Program-made: the position numbers and the translations under genes
Source of the DNA: Ophryocystis elektroscirrha
Lineage: Eukaryota; Apicomplexa; Conoidasida; Neogregarinorida; Ophryocystidae
DNA: 64,000 bases
NCBI GenBank assembly: GCA_030141585.1
Contig: JAQIFP010000057.1
Span: 1-64,000 of the forward strand
Reading direction: 5' to 3'
Shown: positions 45,447 to 57,033 of the stretch, one piece after another
Position numbering within the stretch: the first letter of the stretch is position 1
Layout of the letters: the number at the start of each line of letters is the position of its first letter
Notes under the pieces: generated by a model
Told to the model about the DNA's origin: nothing
Seen by the model: only the letters and a program-made list of their open reading frames with translations
Database searches by the model: none

Positions 45447-48400
45447 ATGAATATGAGAAAACGTTCAAGTATGTTAAATTATTTATCTGTTTTACTATGC
45501 TTTATCGCAACACACCGGTCACAGGAAACCAACGATAGTGTAACAGAACGTTTACTTCAAGAGTCAACAATAGACTTTCTTAATTTAAACAGCTCTGAAA
45601 ATCAACCTGCATTTATTTCACGCAGTTTGCAAGAAAGCTCTGATTTTGATGGTAGCCAAGCAGCTCAAGACGCTAGATTTTTATTTCGTGTTATGCAAGA
45701 AGAAGGATTAGAAGGTTTATTAAGAGCCATGCAACAAGAAGGTCAAGAAGATCTTCTTAGGGCTCTACAAGAAGGAGAAGAAACAGGTTTACTTCGAGCA
45801 TTGCAAGAGAATCCAGAGGAGTTATTCCGAGCCATGCAGGAATATCCTGAATTGTTTCGAGCAATGCAAGAAAATCAAGAAGATTTATTCAAAGAAATTC
45901 AAGAAAGTACAGCTAGAGAAACACAAGAAGTAGAAAATATGTTAGAAGAACAAGAGGATACTCCATTCAGATCTAATATGAGAAGAGTACTTCAAGATTC
46001 AAATGAAAATGATCCTAGAGCTTTACAAGAAGATTTGTTAATAAGAGCTATGCAAGAACAGTCTGCGGAAAACACATTTTCTGAGCAAGAATTAATGCAA
46101 GAACAAAACAATGGAGCGCAAAGAAATTTAAAGCAGCCAATATACACAAGCAGTTTAATTGGGTTTGCTCCAAGAACTTCTCAATCATTGACTGGAGCTA
46201 ATCAACCAATTGAAACTACATCAATGCAAAATCATTTTGTCATGCCTACTAACATTATTATTCCAGTTAATACTTTTGTGCTGCAAATCCCTGAAAATAA
46301 AACAAATTTTAGTGAAAAAGCAGCTTCAGAAATAGTCAAACAAACTATTGATAGCATTAGTCAAGACTCTAACATAGTATTTGTGAGCAAAGAAAACACA
46401 TCTATTGTCACGAAATTACCACAAAACATGTATGAAACACGCCCTGATCAAGTTGAAAACACCGCTCAAATAAATGAATCTAATAACACAGAAGTAACTG
46501 ACTTAGTAATCGAGCAACCTCAAGTTGAAGATATTCAACCTCAATTAGAAGAAGCGCTTCCAGAGTTTGCAGAAACTAAGGTTGAATTAGAAGAAGCGGT
46601 TCCAAAATTTGCAGAAACTAAGGTTGAATTAGAAGAAGCGGTTCCAAAATTTGCAGAAACTAAGGTTGAATTAGAAGAAGCGGTTCCAGAATTTGCAGAA
46701 ACTAAAATTGAATTAGAAGAAGCGGCTCCAGAATTTACAGAAACTAAGGTTGAATTAGAAGAAGCGGTTCCAGAATTTGCAGAAACTAAGGTTGAATTAG
46801 AAGAAGCTGTTCCAGAATTTGGAGAAGCAAAAGTAGAATTAGAAGAAGCTGTTCCAGAAAAAATTCAGACAAAAATTGAAGAGGAACCAATAAACAAGGT
46901 AGAAGAGCCCATTGAAGAGGCGGTTCAAGAAACTTCTGAAATTGAAGAACCCTCATTCGTACAAACCCCAAATATGAACGAAGAGCAGAATGAAACAGCT
47001 CTAGACGCTGAAAAAGAACAAGGTGAATTTGTGAATAATTCAAGTCATGAAAAAGAACACACTGAATCCTTAGAGACTAAGGACAAAAACGAAAATGTTG
47101 AAAACTCTGTAGAAAAACCGGTTGAGCAAAAATTGCTAGATATTGATGAATGGTTTCCTTACTTAAAAACTAAAATTTTCCCCCAATTTACGAGTAAAAA
47201 TGCTTCAAACAAGTATCATTTTTATACGTTCATGAACGGTTCATCTAAACAACACAATTCATTTAGAACTGCACCTTATATAGAAGATGCCGCACTTGTA
47301 TATAAACCTGCGAAACTCGAGAATATTGTTTTTGAAACAATACAAGAACCTAAAGAAACATTACTTGTAAATACCGAACATATTCATGAAAATGAAACGC
47401 CTGTCGTAAATGAAGAGTCCCAAATAGTCTCTGAAAAAGCATCAACTGATAATTCAAATATTGAGATTAAGGTAGAGGAAACACCTGCCCCTGAAGAATC
47501 AGCTAACAATTCTGAAGAAACGATTGCAGCTCAAGAAATAAATGCCGATGAGCAAACAGCTAATTCTGAAGAGACACTTCCGTCTGAAGAATCAAATTCA
47601 ACTGAAGAATCAATTTCAACTGAAGAATTAAAATCAGCTGAAGAATCAAATTCAACTGAAGAATCAATTTCAACTGAAGAATTAAAATCAGCTGAAGAAT
47701 CAAATTCAACTGAGGAATCAATTTCAACTGAAGAATTAAAATCAGCTGAAGAATCAAATTCAACTGAAGAAGCACGACTCACTGAAGAAATAACTGCCAC
47801 TGAAGAAGTTGAAAAATCTGAAACATCTAATAACTCAGCAGAGTCAGAAGATTTGGAAACCTCAAACATGACAGATAACATCACCGTTGTAGACGAGCCA
47901 GTGGTTGAAAGCTCTGACGATGAAACAATACAGAATGAGGAAGTTAAATCTTCATCAAGTAAAGAAATGAATGTTCTATACGAAGGAAAAGTTAGTTATC
48001 CTCTTCAAGAATTATTAGAAAAAATCTTGGCAATAAAATCTAAGTTTGAGCTATCCAAAAGCGAAGCTCCAACAAATTGCTACCCTGGTAATAAATCATG
48101 GAACTGCAGTAAAAATTTACGTGAGCCAATACACGACAGTTTAAAGTCAACAGTGAATGAGGTTAAAGCCACCATGAGCCAAATCCACAATAAAATGCAA
48201 AAGCTAACTGGTATAAAATTAGCAGCCAATATTGACCAAGAAGGTTTGAGTGCAGAAACAGTTATCAAAATGAGTGACGAAGCTCAAAATGAAACCGTTG
48301 AAGATGTTGAGTTAGCTGATAAAAGCCCTATGTCATTTATTGAAAGAGCTCATGCAAGCTTAACTAAAGTTTTAGAAGAAGCACGTTTAAAAGGAAACGA

Positions 48401-50288
48401 ATTATTTAATCAACCAAATCAGCAAATATCTACCGAAGTCCCTGAAGCTGAAGAAAAGGAAATTATTCAAGAAACTGTAATCAATCCAGAAGAACAAAAT
48501 AAAATCGACGAAAATGACATCGAGGTTATTCAAGAAAATGTCCAAGAAGAAGTTTTAGAGGCAAATAATGAAGAAATACGTAAAACTTCAGCAGATATTG
48601 AGTCAGTTGAGTTTGAAGTTTTAAACGATAATATTGTCGAAGAGACTGCAGGAAAAGAAGTTGAAAATTCCAATGTTGAAGAGTTTGAAGAGTCTACGGT
48701 AGAAGAATACGAAGACTTTGCAGAAGATGATTATGAAGAAGATACGGAAGAAGATACAGAAGTACAACTTGATTATGCTACAATGGCACCAGTTGAAAAT
48801 GATGCAGAAAACGAAACTGTAGATTACGAAATTGATCCTGAAGAGACTGAAGCCAGTTTAAACCTAATCAGGAAAATAAAGAGTAATTTACGGAAGTCAC
48901 ACAAACAAAATGGAGCGGTGAAAGAAATCGAATCAATTATTACTGAATCTATGAATGAAGTTCCTATGCCTAAATTATACACAGAAAACGATAGTATTTA
49001 TAGATTTGACTCATACGCCACTTTACCAACAGATATTGAAATTGAAGATGCTTATGTAACACATCGTAATGAAAAAAAATACTGATATTATTATTAGGTA
49101 CCTCACAAGAGATACAATCAGGTTTGGCCGCCTTCTGAGGCTTCACTAAACTATATCAGTGATTCAACTAATGTAAGTAACGTTTATTATTTATCTCTTT
49201 TATTCTAGGCAGTAGATATATATAATGAAATTCCATTCCATCTATTCCAAAATCCCCATTACAAACATATCAATTATCGCAACAGAGAGAGAATCAATGA
49301 ATCAAATAATTTTAGTAATAATACCAATAAAATAAAAACTCAAATTAAGCAACAAAATAATTTATTTCCCTTTTTATCTAATTTACCAATACGTTTGTTG
49401 CAAGAAAAAACAGGCATTATACCATTTGATGTATTAAATATAACACTGAAGCCTGAACCGGCTCTTGTTGAACCGGAAAACAATACAATTTTTGAAGCTT
49501 TAGTTGATGCATACGAAGATTTGTCAGACCCAATCAAATATAAACCATGCTGTAAAGGAGCTAACTCTAAAAGTCCACCAGATAGTTATGTGTATTGTTA
49601 TCCATACATGGATGATGAGATAATAGAAAAATGTTCAAAGGCAGAAGGTTCTGGTGTTTACATACCTATGATGATGGATTTACAGTATAAATATAATTCA
49701 GCATGGTTTAACGAATTGCAATATCTAAAAAACTTAAAACGATTTGAGCTTATCGGTGTTGCTTATGGAAGTCCTAATTGGGATTTGATAGCCGACATTG
49801 TTGAACAATACCCAACGTTATTTTCTGGTGTACTAATCGAATGGACATCTTCAGATGCTTGTATTTCTAAAATACCTATTCCAACTTACAAGCATTTAAA
49901 TGCCATACGCCAGAATACAAACAGGGGAATTTTGCGTTATTATGTAAAAGACCAAAATTTTGCAGCCTGTCCAGAACAAAATCCATCTTTTCTCGTAGCC
50001 AACTCTAAACCTTTGCAAGAATTTACTGACGAAGAATTACAACTAGCAGTTAATAATACTATGCTTCAAGGTTTTAACTTTCCTTCGTACATAGAACCCC
50101 TTTTCAGTTGTAATTTAGGTCAAGAAGGCTTGTGCTATAAAGCATTTGCTTCTGGTAGCAAGAAGGCGTGTACCAAAACCCAAAGGTTTATTTTCAATCC
50201 ATATGAAGTAGCTGCAGGCCGCCTTCTTCATCTTTTCAACGAAACATGTAGCGGTTTACCCGGTTTAGATTTTACAGGAACCATTTGA
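45447..50288 (+). CDS. giant secreted acidic repeat protein with Cys-containing C-terminal domain
   Basis: Three exons: 45447 to about 49053, a short exon at about 49096-49174 (VPHKRYNQVWPPSEASLNYI) and about 49210-50288, joined by 42- and 35-nt introns with phase-0 junctions. The product is about 1,590 aa. The N-terminus MNMRKRSSMLNYLSVLLCFI is a signal peptide ending before THRSQET. Next come degenerate repeats around LLRAMQ/LFRAMQE (about residues 65-215), about eight 14-aa units VELEEAVPEFAETK (about 375-480), then 18-aa units SNSTEESISTEELKSAEE (about 715-775). The whole is very Glu-rich with many Asn-X-Ser/Thr sites. The C-terminal part (from about YKPCCKGANSKSPPD) is globular with about ten cysteines and alternating strand/helix character (SGVYIPMMMDL, FELIGVAYGSPNWDLIADIV, FSGVLIEW). 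I recognise no family. A surface-coat or cyst/oocyst-wall role is a guess from the architecture only. Confidence 0.8.
46560..46870 (+). repeat. coding 42-bp tandem repeat
   Basis: About seven to eight copies of a 42-bp unit encoding VELEEAVPEFAETK in the secreted protein. The copies are nearly identical at the DNA level, so recent expansion or homogenisation is likely. Confidence 0.95.
47591..47775 (+). repeat. coding 54-bp tandem repeat
   Basis: About 3.4 near-identical copies of a 54-bp unit encoding SNSTEESISTEELKSAEE in the same gene. Confidence 0.95.
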
Positions 50289-50342
50289 TTCAAAGTTTTT
50301 TTGTAGTTATTATTAAACATTGTGTTGATTCAAAAAAAAACC

Positions 50343-53300
50343 CTATTTGCTTTTTAAAGATATTATATCGCAAGAACAATATTTTTTTATACTTTCTTCA
50401 TCAACATTGATTTCGTTATCAGGGCTCAATGTAACCACACATATATTTCCTCCTGTTAAATTTTCCACGCTTCCAACGTTAATAAATAATCGATTTTCAA
50501 TTACCTAACAACCTCTAATTATCAATAATAAAGATAAACCTGAGAACCAGCAGCCATTCTTTTTGAGGAGTATACAAAAATATGAGGTATGCTTTCCCAA
50601 AAACATAATGGCTTCAGATCAAAGTGAGCTGAGTCAACAGGAACCGAAATCGGATCAATAGGGAAAAAAGATTTTTGCTGGGCACCATTACAAGATTTAC
50701 ATTAAGTATACCTTAAGTAAAGTTTCACACGCAGCCTGTAATCTTTGCGAAGTAGTCATGTTATTACACACCATCGAATTTACTACAAAATGTAACCATA
50801 AATAAACAATACCAATAGATACGAGTGGATCTGCAGATGTGATAGCTACTTTAAATGCATTATTAATTGTCAAAACAGTCGGATTTTGTGTTAGAATTAG
50901 CTGAAATGATAATAATTTGAAATGTAATTGATTGTGATAATTATTTAATATTTTTGATTATATATATATTAAATATTACTTTATTACATATAAGTAAAAT
51001 ATATTAACAATATTAAGTTTAAATTATTGAGCAAAGCAAGTATATATATATAGATATGTTAGATATATATTTACTTAATATATATATACTTAATATATAT
51101 ATACAAATATATACTATATAATTATATTTACATGATACATGTATATATTTGGTATATCTGGATATAAACTTGATATATCTTGATATATATTTGATATATT
51201 TTGATATATACTTGATATATCTGGATATCTACTTAATATATCTGGATATGTACTTGATATATCTAGATATATACTTAATATGTATAGATATATTTGATAT
51301 ATATATATCAGGTATATATGTATATATATATACCTGATATATGTAGATATATATATTTGATATGTAAAAATATATTCTATATATATATACTTAATATATG
51401 TACTTGATATATATACTTGATATATATACTTGATATATATACTTGATATATATACTTGATATATATACTTGATACATATACTTGATATATATACTTGATA
51501 TATATACTTGATATATATACTTGATATATACACTTGATATATATACTTGATATAAATACTTGATATATATACTTGATATATATACTTGATATATATACTT
51601 GATATATATACTTGATATATATACTTGATATATATACTTGATATATATACTTGATATATATACTTGATATATATACTTGATANNNNNNNNNNNNNNNNNN
51701 NNNNNNNNNNNNNNNNNNNNNNNNNNNNNNNNNNNNNNNNNNNNNNNNNNNNNNNNNNNNNNNNNNNNNNNNNNNNNNNNNNTTGATATATATACTTGAT
51801 ATATATACTTGATATATATACTTGATATATATACTTGATATATATACTTGATACATATACTTGATATATATACTTGATATATATACTTGATATATATACT
51901 TGATATATATACTTGATATATATACTTGATATATATACTTGATATATATACTTGATTTATATACTTGATATATATACTTGATATATGTATTTGATATACT
52001 ATATATATTTCATATATAAATACTTTATATATAAAAGTATAAACTATATAATAATACATATACATATATATGTATATATATATATATATATATTATATTC
52101 ACTTGATATATATATTTAAATTATATATTTGATTAATATGGTTAATTTATATACTTGACATATGTCAATTATAGTAAATTTATAGATAATTTTTTACATT
52201 TTTGGGAAAAGGTTTTTGTTGAAGAAAATTTGAGGTTATTGGAGGTTGAGGGATAGGAAAAGGGTGTATAACTGAAACAAGAAAGCTTTATTACAACTAT
52301 CAATACTGTCATGAAGAGAAGGAACATAAATGATGTGTGTGTTCTGAGGAAGGTAATAAAAAAAAAAAAAAAAAAACTTACGGTTAGTTTAGAGCTATTT
52401 AAAAGACGGCTAAACAACACTGAGTAAATATTTTCGTAATTCATAAATATCAGAGCTACAAAGAATTTGATAAAATAATGCCTCACATGACTGTTTATTT
52501 GATTTTAGAACTAAGTCGCAAGAAGAAACCTATTTTATTGGTAATTGTAATAATTTTCCTCACTATGGAATTTCTGGCGTCAACAAGGGGACCAAGAATA
52601 ATTATTGCGTGTGGCGCATTACTTTCAAGTTGAGTAACCAAATAGTCTAAATTAGTCACAAATTCCTAAGCATTACTGAACATCTCCAAATTTAGAGAAT
52701 CATTTCTATAAAAAGGAGCACTTAGAATCACAATTCTCGTAGAAATCTTTAGCTATAATTTAGAGTAATTTTCTTCTTAGTAATTTACTTTTTTTAATTC
52801 AATAAATTCATTATTGTTAAATAATGGTTTAGGAATCTCAACACCAGTAACTAAACTAATATTTTTTCGAGAAAATGTACAGATTTTGGAAGCAAACAGC
52901 TTTTTGAAGCCATTTACAACTCGAATTTCACCAGAAATGCCAACTGTTTGTCCAGGGAAAACATAATAAGAATCATTTTTCGACTACAGTACTGTCAATA
53001 ATTTTATGAGTATTACAAAAACAATCTCCACAGGTTCAGGTTTTACATATTTTTCTTTGGGTTGAACTAGTTCAATCATAAATGAATGATGGTTTAGTTG
53101 TTTTTCAGAATCAGCAATGATTCTTCCAAGAAATAACCCAGGGTTTAGTGTATTAATATGTTCACTCAGCTCAAAAACTCTATTTCCTAAAAAATTATTA
53201 TACCGTGTCGAACAACGAATCACATAGATAAACTCATATAAAAACCAATAATAAAAATATTATCTATTCAAACATTTATTTATAGACTATATAATTTATA

Positions 53301-54506
53301 TATACTTAATAATTAGTAAACATCATTATATACATATAAATTTAGATATTTTCTTTTAAATATGGAATTATGTATGTTTTATAAATATTTATTACAAACA
53401 AAATTACATGAACGTAAATAATGAAAAGAATGATAATAATAAAAATAATAATAATATAAATAATAATTATTGTATAAATAATTATATAAATAATTACATG
53501 AATAATTATATAAATAATTTTATAGATAACTATATAAATAACTATATAAATAATTATATAAATAATTATATAAATAATTACATAAATAATTATATAAATA
53601 ATTTTATAAATAACTATATAAATAACTATATAAATAATTATATAAATAATTACATAAATAGTTATATAAATAATTTTATAAATAACTATATAAATAACTA
53701 TATAAATAATTATATAGATAATTACATAAATAATTATATAAATAATTATATAATTATAATAATTATAAATAATTATAAAGATAGTTATATAATTATAATA
53801 ATTATAAATAATTATATTGAAAATAAATGATAATAATATATAAATGATAAAAATTATATATTTAAGTGTGAATATATATATATATTAATCTTACTTATGG
53901 ACTTCATCAAGCTATCGACATCAGGAGATTTTAATTTGTATTCTACGTTTAATTTTTTGGTATCTAGTTGTTTGTATATTAAAAAACCAAGATAACCTAT
54001 TTTGACTGCATTTAAATTAGGATTATCTATCGTCTTGTATAAATCAAACAATTTATTTTTTATCCCTTTAATTTCCTCATTAAGGATACTTTTATTCCTT
54101 TACAGCTTTATACTCGTGAAAATTTACATGCTCTTAGTTTCATTGTACTTAGATAAGGAAAAAATAACGTTAATTGGATAATTTTCGTTTTCTTTATTTT
54201 TCAAGAATTGAGGTTTAGAGATGTCTGCAAGGTTTTAACATCTTGAGAAATATACCTAAAGCTAAAGACTCTAAAAAACTCTCGTCATCGCTATTTTTTT
54301 TTAAAAAAGCATAAAATTGCTTTATGTTTTGTAAAGGTTTTATTTTATATTTAAATTCGTAAGATTCTATATATGATTGTCTTGTTATTTCACTAACAAC
54401 GCTATTCTTATCAAGCTAAAAAAAAAAAAGATTAATATGTTTTTAGTACAAATCGTTGCACAATAGCTGTTATATTAGCATCATTTTCTTCATAGGATGT
54501 TGTCAT
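50343..54506 (-). CDS. POLA2: DNA polymerase alpha subunit B
   Basis: Multi-exon gene of about 530 aa. Exon 1 reads MTTSYEENDANITAIVQRF; a 34-nt intron leads to LDKNSVVSEITRQSYIESYE. Middle exons include RVFELSEHINTLNPGLFLGR, the OB-fold segment YYVFPGQTVGISGE, and ITSNFLQQ preceded by HIIYVPSLHDSID (B-subunit VFVPSLRD motif), then PFPIPQPP. The last exons have HIFVYSSKRMAAGSQ and RLFINVGSVENLTGGNICVV, equivalent to IIPSELRYFVKDVLGCVCVN, GRLTKGQ and GGTFARLYL, with the stop TAG at 50343. The B subunit tethers primase-polymerase alpha in replication initiation. Two introns are very long: about 50905-52180 (13-bp satellite plus gap) and about 53225-53885 (ATAAATAATTAT array). Others are as short as 26 nt. 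Confidence 0.85.
51388..52010 (-). repeat. 13-bp satellite (TTGATATATATAC)n in a POLA2 intron
   Basis: More than 35 visible copies of a 13-bp unit, almost perfect, flanked by degenerate copies back to about 51150. It is interrupted by 100 N, so its true length is unknown. Because 13 is not a multiple of 3, all three frames stay open and give spurious Tyr/Ile/Ser-rich proteins. Confidence 0.97.
51683..51782. other. 100-N assembly gap
   Basis: A standard-size gap inside the 13-bp satellite. The array continues with the same unit on both sides. Confidence 0.99.
53441..53790 (-). repeat. (ATAAATAATTAT)n 12-bp array in a POLA2 intron
   Basis: About 28 imperfect copies of a 12-bp unit between the exons with HINTLNPGLFLG and SPDVDSLMKSI. 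The plus-strand frame reads Asn/Tyr/Ile repeats and is not a gene. Confidence 0.9.
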
Positions 54507-54547
54507 ATAGGTTTATTGTTTTTTTTTTTTTTTTTTTTTTTTTTTTG

Positions 54548-56941
54548 TCATTTATAGAGTTCAGATAAAACGTGATTCTTAAATGATTCTACGTTTAAAT
54601 CATTTATATTTGTAAAAGAAAATACGTTTAATAATCTATTATAATCACTTTTAGTATCAGTAATATCTTGTTCTCTAATTTGTTTTTCAGAATCGCGAAT
54701 AATTTGCGAATAATTCTGAGCATCTTGTATAACTCGAGCATTCATGTTGACCATTTTAGCAATTTCTGTAGCAAACGATATGTCTGTACTACCTGGTTCA
54801 ACTTTGTATGTAAACGTGATTGATTTTTTGACATTGCTGATATTATTTTCTTTATCATCTGTATTAGTGTATTCTGTGTTAACCTTAAGTCTTGTGTTTA
54901 TGATTCCCGTATAATTGTTTGCAAGCTCGCTCATTTCGTGAAAATGAGTAGCAAATAATGAGAAACATTGTATTGTATTGGTAAAATATTTCGCAATTTC
55001 CCATGCTAGACCTAATCCTTCAAACGTAGATGTACCACGACCCAGTTCGTCTATAATAACAAGACTTTTTTTGGTAGCTGTATTTAAAAGCACATTTGAC
55101 TCAATCATTTCTGAAAAAAAGGTAGAAATTCCTCGCAATTGGTCATCAGATGCCCCTACACGGCATAATATTGCATCAACTAAATTCATTTCAGCGTATG
55201 TACATGGAACAAAACAACCTATCTGAGCCATCAAGCATATAAGCCCAATTTGCCGTATGTATGTAGATTTACCCCCCATATTTGGACCTGTAATTATTTG
55301 CATACGTGCAGTTTCACTATTCATATAAACATCATTGCTTATAATAGTATTTGCATTGCATATATTTTTTATGCCTGACTTATAAGATATTTCTAATAAA
55401 GGATGTCTGGATTCTTTGAAGATCAGTACACGTTTACCATCAGACGCATCAGGTAAAATATTTGGAATAACTAAATTATAAGTATTTGCTGCTTCTGAAA
55501 AGGATACTAATACATCAATGTCACTAAGAACGTCAACCAAATACTCTAATGCCGGCCAAAATGTAGACGCTGTTTTAATTACTTTTTCTGCCAACTCATG
55601 CTGCTCTTGTTTATATAAATCCTCTATTTTTATATATTCTTTGACCGCTGATATGAGTCGATTTGTTGTAAACTGATATTCATTTTTATTTATACGAATT
55701 TGTATTATTTCTTCATCATCATTGTTTTGTATGATTTTTTGGTCCTTTTTCGTAACCCGAAAAACAAATTCGTGTGAATTACATTCAATTAATTTTATTG
55801 CTTCTTTATTGCTAAAACCAAATTTTTCTTGAAGATCTAAACGATGATCTTCTATTTTATTCAATATTTTTTCACGTTTTTTTTTTAATTTTTCTAATTC
55901 AGTACTAAATTTGGGATTTATCTCTGCAACTCCCTTTGCAAAAGATTCGGGATCCAATGAAAATTCGATTAATTCATACAATTTATTTATTTTACTAAGA
56001 GATGATGACAAACGAGAAATTAAATTATCATGGAGTGATTCCACAGTCTTATCTTTTTCCCATAAAGACTGTAAAATTTTTAAAATAGCATAACTATTTT
56101 GGATAGATATTTGTATTCTGACTAAGTCTTGTAACATTTTTAAAGACGGTTTATATAACCCTCGTCGTAAAGTAGTTACACATGTATCAAGATATGACGT
56201 TTTACGTAAATAGTCAGAAGATATAAGCTTTCTGTATTGCGGATAATTGATAAATAATTCTACAATTTTTAGTCGTTGTAAGAGTTTGTCATATTGACAT
56301 AAGGGTTGTGATATCCAATTTCTTAAACGCGTAGATCCGTAATTAGTTTTACAAAAATTTAAATAAGAGTATAAATCGTTATAGTTACTTTTAGACGCAG
56401 TTTTAGCATTATTAATATATTCATTAGAGAATAAATTCAATGCAACATAAGCTGCTTTATCCAAACAAACTATATTATTTATACTTTTGGGACGGCAAAT
56501 AAATTTTTCTACATTGTTATACAATCTTAAAGACTGTATTAAGCATGACAAAGTTTGATTTAATATAGGATTATTTACTATATTGTTAATATTATAGTCA
56601 GGATCTATAATATTCTCATATGTTATTAATTCATATGACTTGCATATAGTATATTTTATATTACATTTCTCACATAAATTCTTCAGTTTTCTTTCATCTT
56701 GATGTATAATATCTTCATTATTTATCATATAAAACTCAACTTTAATTATTTGCTGTATCTGTAATAACGTTGATTCTAAATATGTATAACAGGCTGTATC
56801 TGTTATATGTGTATACTCTATGAGTAAATTGTTTTGATCATATATAATCAATCCAATACTACGATCGTGTTTTTGGCTTTCTATTCCAATACCAATAATT
56901 ATTTCATTTTCGTCTTCCTTATTAATTGCTTTTTCTGCCAT
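54548..56941 (-). CDS. MSH2: mismatch-repair protein MSH2 lacking domain I
   Basis: Single exon, 797 aa, MAEKAINKEDENEIIIGIGI at the start and TGA at 54548. The protein begins directly with the connector domain (IIIGIGIESQKHDRSIGLII). It continues with the MSH2 lever/core blocks (DKAAYVALNLF, LNFCKTNYGSTRLRNWISQP) and the clamp helices. The ATPase has Walker A TGPNMGGKSTYIRQIG, then LMAQIGCFVPC, GISTFFSEMIE, Walker B VIIDELGRGTSTFEGLGLAW and FATHFHEMSELANN. Identity to MSH2 rather than MSH4/5/6 rests on LMAQIGCFVPC, RVGASDDQLRGIS and FATHFHE. MSH2 pairs with MSH6 or MSH3 to start mismatch repair in the nucleus. Family members are usually 900-960 aa. The missing part is the N-terminal mismatch-binding domain I (about 125 residues). 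Upstream there is only about 90 nt before the tRNA, and no missing exon is seen there. Confidence 0.92.
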   Translation of the reverse strand: MAEKAINKEDENEIIIGIGIESQKHDRSIGLIIYDQNNLLIEYTHITDTACYTYLESTLLQIQQIIKVEFYMINNEDIIHQDERKLKNLCEKCNIKYTICKSYELITYENIIDPDYNINNIVNNPILNQTLSCLIQSLRLYNNVEKFICRPKSINNIVCLDKAAYVALNLFSNEYINNAKTASKSNYNDLYSYLNFCKTNYGSTRLRNWISQPLCQYDKLLQRLKIVELFINYPQYRKLISSDYLRKTSYLDTCVTTLRRGLYKPSLKMLQDLVRIQISIQNSYAILKILQSLWEKDKTVESLHDNLISRLSSSLSKINKLYELIEFSLDPESFAKGVAEINPKFSTELEKLKKKREKILNKIEDHRLDLQEKFGFSNKEAIKLIECNSHEFVFRVTKKDQKIIQNNDDEEIIQIRINKNEYQFTTNRLISAVKEYIKIEDLYKQEQHELAEKVIKTASTFWPALEYLVDVLSDIDVLVSFSEAANTYNLVIPNILPDASDGKRVLIFKESRHPLLEISYKSGIKNICNANTIISNDVYMNSETARMQIITGPNMGGKSTYIRQIGLICLMAQIGCFVPCTYAEMNLVDAILCRVGASDDQLRGISTFFSEMIESNVLLNTATKKSLVIIDELGRGTSTFEGLGLAWEIAKYFTNTIQCFSLFATHFHEMSELANNYTGIINTRLKVNTEYTNTDDKENNISNVKKSITFTYKVEPGSTDISFATEIAKMVNMNARVIQDAQNYSQIIRDSEKQIREQDITDTKSDYNRLLNVFSFTNINDLNVESFKNHVLSELYK

Positions 56942-57033
56942 TTAACAATTATTAATGGCAACATCACCTGCTCGTTTGAAGCAAAGTCAAGTAAATAGAA
57001 CAATATCGTAGTTAAAGAAAAGTTGTTATTTAA

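Noticed and set aside
47531..47884. Antisense Ser/Asp-rich 117-aa frame in the giant secreted gene
   Set aside because: Mirror of the 54-bp coding repeat, not independent.
51114..52065. Several minus-strand frames up to 224 aa of repeated YQVYISSIYIKYI
   Set aside because: The 13-bp satellite keeps every frame open and the frames cross 100 N; this is intronic POLA2 sequence.
53408..53830. 140-aa Asn/Tyr/Ile repeat protein
   Set aside because: Translation of the 12-bp ATAAATAATTAT array in a POLA2 intron.
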